Positions 1 through 5,867 of a stretch of DNA of 11,252 nt are shown here, one piece after another. Within the stretch, counting starts at the first letter, position 1. Each line of letters begins with the position of its first letter. The translations under genes and the position numbers were made by a program. The notes beneath the pieces are model-generated. The model saw nothing but the letters and a program-made list of their open reading frames with translations. It ran no database searches and was not told where the DNA came from. The stretch is from Actinomycetota bacterium (lineage in GTDB: Bacteria > Actinomycetota > Thermoleophilia > Solirubrobacterales > Thermoleophilaceae). The stretch spans positions 1 through 11,252 of the forward strand of contig VAWV01000033.1 in NCBI GenBank assembly GCA_005883295.1, given 5' to 3'.

Positions 1-56
1 AGCATCCCGCGGGCGAGCTTCGCCCCACCGGTCCCGCCGGCGAGGACCGTTACCAC
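1..56 (-). CDS. cofD: CofD/FbiA-type 2-phospho-L-lactate transferase, N-terminal fragment (runs off the window)
   Basis: Only the first 18 codons lie in the window. Read leftward from a GTG at 56-54 they give MVTVLAGGTGGAKLARGM. A GGTG(G/A)AK(L/F) glycine-rich N-terminus is what CofD/FbiA proteins carry. These transfer the phospholactate-type side chain to the deazaflavin Fo during coenzyme F420 assembly in the cytoplasm. The GTG overlaps the last codons of the F420:NADP oxidoreductase gene (stop at 52-50), so the two are probably translationally coupled in one leftward operon. An F420-using enzyme next door supports the call. The fragment is too short to check the active site, and another Rossmann-like nucleotide-binding protein cannot be fully excluded. 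Recognition rests on the motif, the reading frame and the neighbour. Confidence 0.8.
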   Translation of the reverse strand, partial: MVTVLAGGTGGAKLARGM

Positions 57-736
57 AGCTCGTCGGGAAGCCCCGTGAGCTTCACGCCGGCGGTCGTCTT
101 GTAGCGCGCGTTGACCGAGATCAGGAGCGGCGTGATCCCCTCGACCAGGCGAGCGACCTCGAGCCGTCCGGCGTTGACCGGCCGGAGCCCCGGGATGCGG
201 CCGATCAGCTCGGCCACCGTCCGTTTCGCCCCGGCGCTGTCGCCGGCGATGAGCACGTCCTCGTCCAGGGCGTGATCGAGGTCGCCCAGCACGGCCGCGC
301 TCACCGTGTGAAGTGCGCTCACCACCTCCACGCCCTCGGGCACCATCTCCTGCGCCTGCTGCCCGGCCGATCCCTGCGGCACACCCAGGAGGCGGGTGGC
401 CCGGCCAGACACGGCCGCGGCCACCGGAACCGTCGCATCGATCAGGATCTGGCCGGGCTCGAGCGCGTCCTTCAAGTTCGTGAGGTTCTCCGACTGCGCC
501 CGGAAGGGCACCGTGAGCAGGACGATCTGCCCGCGCCGCGCGGCATCGGCGTTCTCCAGCCCGTCCACCTCCGCGCCGGGAACCCGCTCGCGCGCCCGCT
601 CGGCGGCCTCCTGCGCCCGCTCGGCGCTGCGGGACCCGATCACCACCGGCACCCGCTCGCGCGCCAGTCGAAGCGCCAGCCCGAACCCGAGCGCGCCGGT
701 TCCGCCCACGATCGGTACGGGGGGCGTGGCGGCCAC
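50..736 (-). CDS. npdG: F420H2:NADP oxidoreductase (NADPH-dependent F420 reductase)
   Basis: This 228-residue cytoplasmic enzyme would transfer hydride between NADP(H) and coenzyme F420, which sets the reduced F420 pool. The Rossmann nucleotide-binding loop GGTGALGFGLA is at residues 11-21. GSRS at 34-37 fits binding of the NADP 2'-phosphate. Further family-like stretches are LTVPF (74-78), DATVP (100-104), SAGQQAQEMVP (123-133), ALHTVSA (141-147) and the C-terminal NARYKTTAGVKLTGLP. The length is normal for the family. The start is GTG at 736-734, because the Rossmann strand begins a few residues later. No Shine-Dalgarno precedes it; a TAGGTT box lies 6 bases upstream, so the message is probably leaderless. 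The gene is divergent from the SDR gene, with 34 bases between the starts, and its 3' end overlaps a cofD-like gene. Confidence 0.92.
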   Translation of the reverse strand: MAATPPVPIVGGTGALGFGLALRLARERVPVVIGSRSAERAQEAAERARERVPGAEVDGLENADAARRGQIVLLTVPFRAQSENLTNLKDALEPGQILIDATVPVAAAVSGRATRLLGVPQGSAGQQAQEMVPEGVEVVSALHTVSAAVLGDLDHALDEDVLIAGDSAGAKRTVAELIGRIPGLRPVNAGRLEVARLVEGITPLLISVNARYKTTAGVKLTGLPDELW

Positions 737-770
737 GGCGGCAACCTAGCGCGTCGGTAGGCTGACCCGG
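737..770. promoter_or_regulatory. 34-bp divergent intergenic region with two leaderless-type -10 boxes
   Basis: On the plus strand TAGGCT (758-763) lies 7 bases before the SDR ATG. On the minus strand TAGGTT (743-748) lies 6 bases before the npdG GTG. Both fit the TANNNT actinobacterial -10 form, at the distance that puts the transcription start on the start codon. Neither gene has a Shine-Dalgarno, and the gap is too short for two ordinary leaders. I see no convincing -35 for either direction. Polymerase binding at the two sites should be mutually exclusive. Confidence 0.55.
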
Positions 771-1520
771 ATGCGACTCGAGGGCCGGAGAGCGCTCGTC
801 ACGGGCGGCGCCGGCGGAATCGGCGCGGCCACCTGCCGCCGGTTGGCGGCCGAGGGCGCGGCCGTTGCCGTGACCGACCTGGACCTCGACGGCGCCCGCG
901 AGGTGGCAACCGAGATCGGCGGCGGGGCCTACGAGCTCGATGTCCGCTCGACGGACTCGATCCACGCCGCGGTTGGTGCCGCGGAGTCCGATCTCGGGCC
1001 GCTCGACGTGCTCGTCAACAACGCCGGCTACGACGAGTTCGGCTTCTTCGTGAACACCGACGAGGCGATGTGGGACCGCGTGCTCGCGGTCAACCTGCGC
1101 GGGGTGATCGCGGTGACACACGCGGTCCTGCCCGCGATGCAGGAGCGCGGCAGCGGCCGGGTAGTGAACGTGGCCAGCGAGGCCGGCCGGCTCGGCTCGC
1201 CGGGATCGGGCGTCTACTCCGCCGCCAAGGCGGGCGTGATCGGCCTCACCAAGGCCGTTGCCGGCGAGTCCGCGCGCTACGGGGTGACCTGCAACGCGGT
1301 GGCCCCGGGCCCGATCGAGACACCGCTCCTGATGTCGGCGCCGGAGCAGTTCGCCGAAGTCGGCGAGCGCGTCGTACAGAACATGATCGCCAAGACCGTC
1401 CTCAGGCGGCTCGGGCAGCCCGAGGAGGTCGCGGCTGTGATCGCGTTCCTCGCGTCCGACGACGCGTCGTACATGACGGGGCAGACCCTGGGCGTGAGCG
1501 GCGGGATGGGCATGATCTGA
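771..1520 (+). CDS. SDR-family oxidoreductase, BadH-like (2-hydroxycyclohexanecarboxyl-CoA dehydrogenase type)
   Basis: This is a classical short-chain dehydrogenase of 249 residues, a normal length. The cofactor loop TGGAGGIG is at 11-18. Asp36 after the second strand favours NAD over NADP. NNAG is at 83-86, the structural Asn is 108, and the catalytic residues are Ser136, Tyr149 and Lys153. The overall run (NNAGYDEF, LPAMQERGSGRVVN, MTGQTLGVSGG near the end) resembles BadH from cyclohexanecarboxylate degradation more than FabG. The real substrate is unknown; a 3-hydroxyacyl-CoA or another CoA-linked alcohol is reasonable given the neighbours. The HMG-CoA lyase gene follows after 2 bases, so the two are co-transcribed and probably coupled. 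The ATG start lies 7 bases after a TAGGCT box without a Shine-Dalgarno. Confidence 0.88.
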   Translation: MRLEGRRALVTGGAGGIGAATCRRLAAEGAAVAVTDLDLDGAREVATEIGGGAYELDVRSTDSIHAAVGAAESDLGPLDVLVNNAGYDEFGFFVNTDEAMWDRVLAVNLRGVIAVTHAVLPAMQERGSGRVVNVASEAGRLGSPGSGVYSAAKAGVIGLTKAVAGESARYGVTCNAVAPGPIETPLLMSAPEQFAEVGERVVQNMIAKTVLRRLGQPEEVAAVIAFLASDDASYMTGQTLGVSGGMGMI

Positions 1521-1522
1521 CC

Positions 1523-2449
1523 ATGACCGCTCCGACGGGCGAGCACGTGAAGATCCGCGAGGTCGGTCCCCGGGACGGCTTCCAGAACGAGCCTGAGGTG
1601 ATCGCCACCGACGACAAGGTGCGCCTGGTGGAGATGCTGGCGCGGACCGGGCTGCGTCGGCTCGAGGTCACCAGCTTCGTGCGCCCCGACGTGATCCCGC
1701 AGCTCGCCGACGCGGCCGAGGTGCTGCGACGGGCGCGGATACCGGAGGAGGTCGCCGTGACCGTGCCGATCCCCAACGAGCGCGGCCTGGACAATGCGCT
1801 CGCGCTCAGGGATCGCTTCCAGGAGGTCAACCTCTTCCTCTCGGCGAGCGAGACCCACAACCGCAAGAACGTGAACCGCTCGATCGAGGAGTCGCTCAAC
1901 GGTCTGGAGCGGGTGATCGGGCGCGCCCTCGCGGAGGGCCTTCGTGCCGAGGGCGTTATCTCGGTCTCGTTCGGCTGCCCGTACGAGGGGCACGTGCCGG
2001 CGGAGCGGGTCTTCGCCATCGCCGAGCGCCTCGCGGCCGCCGGCTGTGAGGAGGTCGCGTTCGGCGACACCACGGGCATGGCGAACCCCGCTCAGGTCCG
2101 CGCGTTCTTCGACGCCGCTCGCGAGCGCCTCCCCGGGGTCGAGCTGACCGCCCACTTCCACAACACCCGCGGCCAGGGCCTCGCGAACGTCCTCGCGGCG
2201 CTGGAATCAGGCGTCCGTTCGTTCGAGTCGTCGTTCGGCGAGCTCGGCGGCTGTCCCGTCCCGCGCGGGGCCACCGGCAACATCGCGAGCGAGGACCTCG
2301 TGTCGATGCTGCACGAGATGGGCTACTCGAGCGGGATCGACCTCGAGGCGCTGGTCGAGTGCGCGCGCGAGGTTCAGCGCGTGCTCGGGCGGGCGCTCTC
2401 CGGACACGTGGTCGTGGCCGGGCCGGTCGATTGGCACGAGGGCGGCTAG
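1523..2449 (+). CDS. Hydroxymethylglutaryl-CoA lyase
   Basis: The 308-residue TIM-barrel lyase should split HMG-CoA into acetoacetate and acetyl-CoA, the last step of leucine breakdown. Catalytic and metal-site residues match the family at the expected spacings: Arg17-Asp18 in GPRDGFQNE, Asp182 in GDTTG, His211 and His213 in HFHNT, Cys244 in LGGCP, and Asn253 in GATGN. SFGCPYEG (149-156) and ETHNRKNVNRS (110-120) are also typical. The ATG at 1523 is chosen because the barrel starts about ten residues later. A longer open frame to the left runs through the SDR gene and is a shadow. The start sits 2 bases after the SDR stop with no clear Shine-Dalgarno, which suggests coupling. A related substrate such as another 3-hydroxy-3-methylacyl-CoA is possible. 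No leucine-pathway biotin carboxylase is seen in the window. Confidence 0.92.
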   Translation: MTAPTGEHVKIREVGPRDGFQNEPEVIATDDKVRLVEMLARTGLRRLEVTSFVRPDVIPQLADAAEVLRRARIPEEVAVTVPIPNERGLDNALALRDRFQEVNLFLSASETHNRKNVNRSIEESLNGLERVIGRALAEGLRAEGVISVSFGCPYEGHVPAERVFAIAERLAAAGCEEVAFGDTTGMANPAQVRAFFDAARERLPGVELTAHFHNTRGQGLANVLAALESGVRSFESSFGELGGCPVPRGATGNIASEDLVSMLHEMGYSSGIDLEALVECAREVQRVLGRALSGHVVVAGPVDWHEGG

Positions 2450-2481
2450 CGGCGGACGCGCCGGCCAGGGTCCGGCGCGAC

Positions 2482-3624
2482 GTGCAGGAGCTCGCGGCCA
2501 TCCCGCGGCGCTCCGCGACCGCAGGCGAACGCCGGGCGGCGGAGTGGGGGGCCTCGCGGCTGCGCGAGGCCGGCGCGAGCGACGTGGAGCTCCAGACCTT
2601 CCGCTACCAGCGGAGCTGGGCCGCGCGGCACGTGCCGCACTTCGTGGCCGGGGCGCTCGGCGGCGCGCGGGGCGGTGCCGGCGGCGCCGCCCTGTCGCTG
2701 GCCGCGGCCGCCTCGTTCGAGCTCGAGTTCGGCGGCCGCCTGCAGTGGCTCGCCCGCGCGGCGCCGGCGGGGGAGGCGACGAACGTGGTCGGGCGTATCC
2801 CCGCGCGGGGGCAGCGGCGCCGCACGCTGGTGCTCGTCGCGCACCTGGACGCGGCCCAGACCGGGATCGCGTGGCGGATCGTGGAGCGAAACGGCCGCGC
2901 GCGGGAGCGCGGCTTCCCCGGCTGGACGCCGAGTCGCGACGTGATGGCGTCGCCTGGCTCGACGCCGAAGGCTGCGTTCGCCCTCACGGCCGCGGGCTGC
3001 ATGACCGGAATCCGCGGCGTGCGCCTTGCCGGCGCCGTCGTGCTGCTCGGCTGCGCCGCGCTCGCGCTCGAGACGGCCTCGAACGACGCCGTGCCGGGCG
3101 CGAGCGACAACGCCACCGGCGTGGCCGCCGTGCTCGCCCTGGTGGAGCGCCTGGCCGCCGAGCCGCAGGCGGGCCTGGAGGTCATCGCCCTGCTGACCGG
3201 CTGCGAGGAGTCGGGGATGGGCGGCATGCGCGCGTGGCTCGGCGAGCGAGACGCGGGGCTCGACCCGAGCACGACACTGGTGCTCGGCCTCGACACACTG
3301 GGGGCGGGCGAGCCCGCCGTGGTCCGGGAGGAGGGGCCGTTCCGCCCGGAGCGGTACCGCGGCGCGGACATCGAACGTGCGGATCGCGGGGCGGCGCGTG
3401 TAGGGCTTCCGTCGCCCCGGCGCGTGCGGCTCGGCGCATGGACCGATCCGATCCTCGCGGTCCACGCCGGTCTGCCGGCGGTGTCGCTGGTCTCCGTCCG
3501 GGAGAACGCGTTCACGAACTATCACCTGCCCACCGACACGCCGGATCGGGTCGACTGGGCCTCGGTCGATGCCTGCGTACGCCTCGCCGCCGGAATCGCG
3601 GAGGACTTCGCGGAGGGAGGCTAG
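2482..3624 (+). CDS. M28-family zinc metallopeptidase with a long insertion
   Basis: With the GTG start at 2482 the protein has 380 residues. All expected two-zinc ligands are visible: His121 and Asp123 in AHLDAAQTG, bridging Asp209 in GASDNATG, Glu242-Glu243 in GCEESG, Asp271 in GLDTLG, and His348 in NYHLPTD. That predicts an active aminopeptidase-type hydrolase. The gap from His121 to Asp209 is about 88 residues, where compact M28 enzymes usually have about 12. It contains a hydrophobic run (about 181-198), so this is a real insertion. Another Gly/Ala-rich hydrophobic stretch is at about 54-80. No signal peptide is seen. The start is uncertain: GTG 2359 would overlap the lyase by 91 bases, yet the codons between the lyase stop and 2482 also read protein-like. 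The stop shares CTAG with the convergent SRPBCC gene. It is probably a passenger of the SDR-lyase transcript. Substrate unknown. Confidence 0.85.
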   Translation: MQELAAIPRRSATAGERRAAEWGASRLREAGASDVELQTFRYQRSWAARHVPHFVAGALGGARGGAGGAALSLAAAASFELEFGGRLQWLARAAPAGEATNVVGRIPARGQRRRTLVLVAHLDAAQTGIAWRIVERNGRARERGFPGWTPSRDVMASPGSTPKAAFALTAAGCMTGIRGVRLAGAVVLLGCAALALETASNDAVPGASDNATGVAAVLALVERLAAEPQAGLEVIALLTGCEESGMGGMRAWLGERDAGLDPSTTLVLGLDTLGAGEPAVVREEGPFRPERYRGADIERADRGAARVGLPSPRRVRLGAWTDPILAVHAGLPAVSLVSVRENAFTNYHLPTDTPDRVDWASVDACVRLAAGIAEDFAEGG

Positions 3625-4124
3625 ACGCGCGCCGCCTGGTCGGGCGCCCGCTCGGCGCCTAGGGCGAACTCGGCTGCCAGCCGCTCGAGCGTGCTCGCGA
3701 ACCGCCTCCGCAGCCACCAGCGTCCGCCCAGCGCGAGCAGCACGCGGTCGAGGAGGCTTGCCCGCTCGATCTCCGCGGCCAGGCGCACGCGCGTGGAGTT
3801 GAGGCGCTTGCCGAGGAACCAGCTCACGCGTGCGCGTGTCCCGCCCGCGAGCTCGGCCGTGCCGATCATCAAGCGCGGCTCGCGCGCTGCCACAACCCGG
3901 GTGGCGGCGGTGCGCCGCACGCCGAGCGGGCCACGCACCCTCACCGTTCCCCCGTCGGCGCGGCCGCCCTCCGAGGGTTCGAGCGTGACGACCTCCACGA
4001 AGCGGTCCGCGAGCCGCCAGTGGTTTTGGAGGTCCGACAGAAACGCGAAGACCTCTTCGGGCGCGGCGGGGATGAGGGCCGCGGCCTCGACGTCAGCTGT
4101 GTGCTCGGCGTCGACCGTGGCCAC
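3621..4124 (-). CDS. SRPBCC-family (polyketide cyclase/START-like) protein
   Basis: The 167-residue protein opens with a typical SRPBCC helix-grip pattern: a first strand (VEAAALIPA, about 12-20) and then APEEVFAFLSDLQNHWRLAD (21-40). Beta strands follow, such as GTVRVRG and TRVRLAAEIE, and a long C-terminal helix with Arg-rich and Trp residues (about 125-155) closes the fold. Such proteins bind hydrophobic ligands in a cavity; ligand and role cannot be told from the sequence. The start is GTG at 4124-4122. It follows the DUF4383 stop by 35 bases in the same direction, so it is likely the last gene of the DUF2231-DUF4383-SRPBCC operon. A TAGTGT box 9 bases before the GTG could also give a separate short-leader transcript. 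Its stop overlaps the M28 stop by 3 bases. Confidence 0.8.
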   Translation of the reverse strand: MATVDAEHTADVEAAALIPAAPEEVFAFLSDLQNHWRLADRFVEVVTLEPSEGGRADGGTVRVRGPLGVRRTAATRVVAAREPRLMIGTAELAGGTRARVSWFLGKRLNSTRVRLAAEIERASLLDRVLLALGGRWWLRRRFASTLERLAAEFALGAERAPDQAARV

Positions 4125-4159
4125 GGCCCTCGGACACTACCGATGGGCGTGTCCCGGCC

Positions 4160-4576
4160 CTATGTTGCGGGCGCCGGCCTTGCCGCCGATGGAGCGGCGG
4201 GCGTGGCTAGGTAGGCGGCGACGCCGGTGACGCCCAGGAGCGCATGCAGCACATCGTCCTCCGTGTTCACCGGCAGGAACCCGAGGATGTTCTCGTGGTT
4301 GCCGAGGATGAAGCCCCAGGCCGCCACGCCGATGTAGACGACGCCCAGCACGCCCGCATAGGCGCGGGCCGCGTATCCGAGCGCGAGCAGCCCCGCCGCT
4401 CCGGTCACGATGTGCACGACGTTGTGCCACCCGTTCACGCTGAGGATCCCGAAGACGTCGCGGACCTTGCCCGGGGACCCGAACTTGGCCGAGTAGAAGA
4501 ACCCGATGATCCCCGCGATCACCAGGGTTCCGCCCACCAGCAGGGCGTAGAGCTGGGCAGGAGTCCTGCCGTTCAT
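4160..4576 (-). CDS. DUF4383 four-helix membrane protein
   Basis: The 138-residue protein has four predicted membrane helices at about 7-28, 51-68, 73-92 and 106-124. The DUF4383 signatures are NGWHNVVHI (48-56) at the start of the second helix and NTEDDVLHALLG (104-115) before the fourth. The family has no known function and is common in Actinomycetota. An Ala/Pro-rich tail of about 14 residues ends the protein. The ATG overlaps the DUF2231 stop as ATGA (4576-4573), a clear sign of translational coupling. The histidines in the two signatures are intramembrane or near-membrane and could bind a ligand or metal, but that is only a guess. Confidence 0.88.
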   Translation of the reverse strand: MNGRTPAQLYALLVGGTLVIAGIIGFFYSAKFGSPGKVRDVFGILSVNGWHNVVHIVTGAAGLLALGYAARAYAGVLGVVYIGVAAWGFILGNHENILGFLPVNTEDDVLHALLGVTGVAAYLATPAAPSAARPAPAT

Positions 4577-5118
4577 GAAGAGACCTCCGTTGATTTCGGT
4601 TGATCAGTTGCCTCCGGGGCGAGCCGCCCCGGGATGAGCGCCTCCCCGACCGAGGCGTCGGGTCGCTTCACGACCCGCACGCCGTACGCGAAGACCAGGG
4701 TGCCGCCGATGTAGCCGCCGAGCGCGAGCAGCGCCTCGGCCGCGAGCCCGAGCGCGAGCCCGAGCGTCTTGATCTGTCCGTGGACGTAGCCCGGACGCTG
4801 AGCGAGCCAGGCACCGGCGAAGACGAGCGTGGCGGTGACCATCGTGAGGAGGTGAACGGTCGCGACGGTGCGCCGGGCGGTTCCCTTCTCGATCTGGAGC
4901 CAGTCCAGCAGACCCGTGATTGCGGTGGGCGCCGCGAGCGCGAGCCCGCCAGAGATCGCGATCAGCGACCCGTAGGCCATCTGGTGCTTCTCGAGGCCCA
5001 GCTTCCCCGCCACGAGCATCGCCACTCCGACGGTGTAGGCGCCGATGCTCGCGTCGGTCAGAGGCGGATGCGATGGCTTGCCTGGCCAGCCCCGGATCAA
5101 GTCGATCAACCGCCCCAT
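4573..5118 (-). CDS. DUF2231 four-helix membrane protein
   Basis: The 181-residue protein carries the DUF2231 pattern: HPPLTDASIGAY (17-28) leading into the first helix, a second helix at about 46-67 followed by GLLDWLQI (69-76), a third helix beginning near HLLTM (89-93), and a final segment GGYIGGTLVFAYGVRV (134-149). Four membrane helices are likely, with a hydrophilic tail from about 150. Family function is unknown; conserved histidines have led to suggestions of heme or redox roles, which I cannot confirm here. The ATG at 5118-5116 has a strong Shine-Dalgarno (AGGAGG, 5123-5128 on the minus strand). This is the first gene of the leftward operon, driven by the promoter at 5163-5192, and it is divergent from the SufR-like regulator. 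Confidence 0.88.
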   Translation of the reverse strand: MGRLIDLIRGWPGKPSHPPLTDASIGAYTVGVAMLVAGKLGLEKHQMAYGSLIAISGGLALAAPTAITGLLDWLQIEKGTARRTVATVHLLTMVTATLVFAGAWLAQRPGYVHGQIKTLGLALGLAAEALLALGGYIGGTLVFAYGVRVVKRPDASVGEALIPGRLAPEATDQPKSTEVSS

Positions 5119-5122
5119 CGCC

Positions 5123-5128
5123 CCTCCT
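5123..5128 (-). promoter_or_regulatory. Strong Shine-Dalgarno for the DUF2231 gene
   Basis: AGGAGG on the minus strand, about 4 bases before the ATG at 5118. It fixes the start and contrasts with the many Shine-Dalgarno-free starts in this window. Confidence 0.8.
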
Positions 5129-5162
5129 ATTCCCCGATCACCTGCGCCTAATTACGTCCGAG

Positions 5163-5192
5163 ATATTAGACTTTAATCCGGAAACATGTCAA
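5163..5192 (-). promoter_or_regulatory. Near-consensus sigma-70-type promoter for the DUF2231-DUF4383-SRPBCC operon
   Basis: On the minus strand TTGACA (5192-5187) is a perfect -35. TAATAT (5168-5163) is a near-perfect -10, and the spacer is 18 bases. Transcription should begin near 5156, giving a leader of about 38 bases that contains the AGGAGG ribosome site. The box lies in a small AT-rich island (about 5149-5200) that stands out from the GC-rich surroundings. The -35 sits inside the first codons of the divergent regulator gene, so the regulator's own transcription complex or the bound regulator could block it. Confidence 0.75.
5172..5177 (+). promoter_or_regulatory. Candidate -10 box for the SufR-like regulator
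   Basis: TTTAAT ends 8 bases before the ATG at 5186, so transcription would start on or just before the start codon. It lies in the spacer of the opposing promoter and overlaps the short inverted repeat ATTA-gactt-TAAT (5165-5177). No good -35 is visible. An ATGTC direct repeat (5186-5190 and 5195-5199) follows and could be part of an operator. Confidence 0.4.
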
Positions 5193-5857
5193 ATATGTCG
5201 ATGCTGGAAGCGGTCGCCGACCCTGTGCGCCTCCGGATTCTCCGGCGTCTCTCCGAGGGCCGGACCGCCTCGCTGGCCGACCTCGCCCACGCCGCGGGGG
5301 TCCATGTGAACACGGTGCGTCCGCGGGTGGCGGAGCTCGAGGAGACCGCGGTGATCGAGCGCGTGACGGACCCGCCCGCCGGCCGCGGCAGGCCGAGCAT
5401 TGGCTACCGCCTTGCCGCCGGCTGGTCCGTTCCCACCTCCGACTTCCGCGGTCTGGCGCAGCTGCTCGCCACGGTTGCGCTGCGCGCCCGCGCCCGGCCC
5501 CGGGATCTCCGGGCCGTCGGCTCCGAATGGGGCCGTTACCTGCACGGGCGGCCCGGCGCGCACGACATCCCGGCCGACCTCCCGAAGGCGCTCGAGCAGC
5601 TCGGCTTCGACGCCCGGGTGGAGGACTCGACCGTCCGTCTCGAGTCCTGTCCGTGCCGCCTGGTGCTGCCAGACCATCCTGAGCTCGTGTGCGACCTCGC
5701 CGCGGCGGTCACGCAGGGGGTGCTCGACGGCAGCGGCAGCGGCCTCGCCGTCGGCGAGCGCGAGCACGAAGTGGAGCGGCGGACGTGCCGGATCACGCTG
5801 GTCGGCGACCGCCGTCCCGGCACGCCGCGGAAGCGTCCGCGCGACGGCCGCCGGTAG
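5186..5857 (+). CDS. SufR-like winged-helix transcriptional regulator with C-terminal cysteine motif
   Basis: The 223-residue protein begins with a winged-helix domain. ADPVRLRILRRLSEG (11-25) is a typical first helix, the recognition helix is GVHVNTVRPRVAELE (38-52), and the wing is PPAGRGRPSIGYRL (63-76). The C-terminal half has Cys155 and Cys157 in ESCPC, Cys169 in HPELVC, and Cys201 in RRTCR. This resembles the COG2345/SufR group, where such cysteines hold an Fe-S cluster that senses iron, oxidants or nitric oxide. Here that function is inferred. ATG codons at 5186, 5195 and 5201 compete; the first is taken for the longest conserved N-terminus, with GGAA just upstream as a weak ribosome site. 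It is divergent from the DUF2231 operon and likely controls it and itself. The flavin-reductase gene follows after 10 bases. Confidence 0.83.
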   Translation: MSNMSMLEAVADPVRLRILRRLSEGRTASLADLAHAAGVHVNTVRPRVAELEETAVIERVTDPPAGRGRPSIGYRLAAGWSVPTSDFRGLAQLLATVALRARARPRDLRAVGSEWGRYLHGRPGAHDIPADLPKALEQLGFDARVEDSTVRLESCPCRLVLPDHPELVCDLAAAVTQGVLDGSGSGLAVGEREHEVERRTCRITLVGDRRPGTPRKRPRDGRR

Positions 5858-5860
5858 CCT
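5855..5860 (+). promoter_or_regulatory. Leaderless-type -10 box before the flavin-reductase gene
   Basis: TAGCCT lies 7 bases before the GTG at 5868, and its TAG is the stop codon of the preceding regulator gene. There is no Shine-Dalgarno. The spacing matches that before the SDR and carboxyltransferase genes, so a leaderless transcript in addition to read-through from the regulator is plausible. Confidence 0.45.
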
Positions 5861-5867
5861 CGCCGGG

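Noticed and set aside
1070..1522. Upstream extension of the HMG-CoA lyase frame
   Set aside because: It lies wholly within the SDR coding region in another frame and is Arg/Gly-rich low-complexity; the lyase fold starts after 1523.
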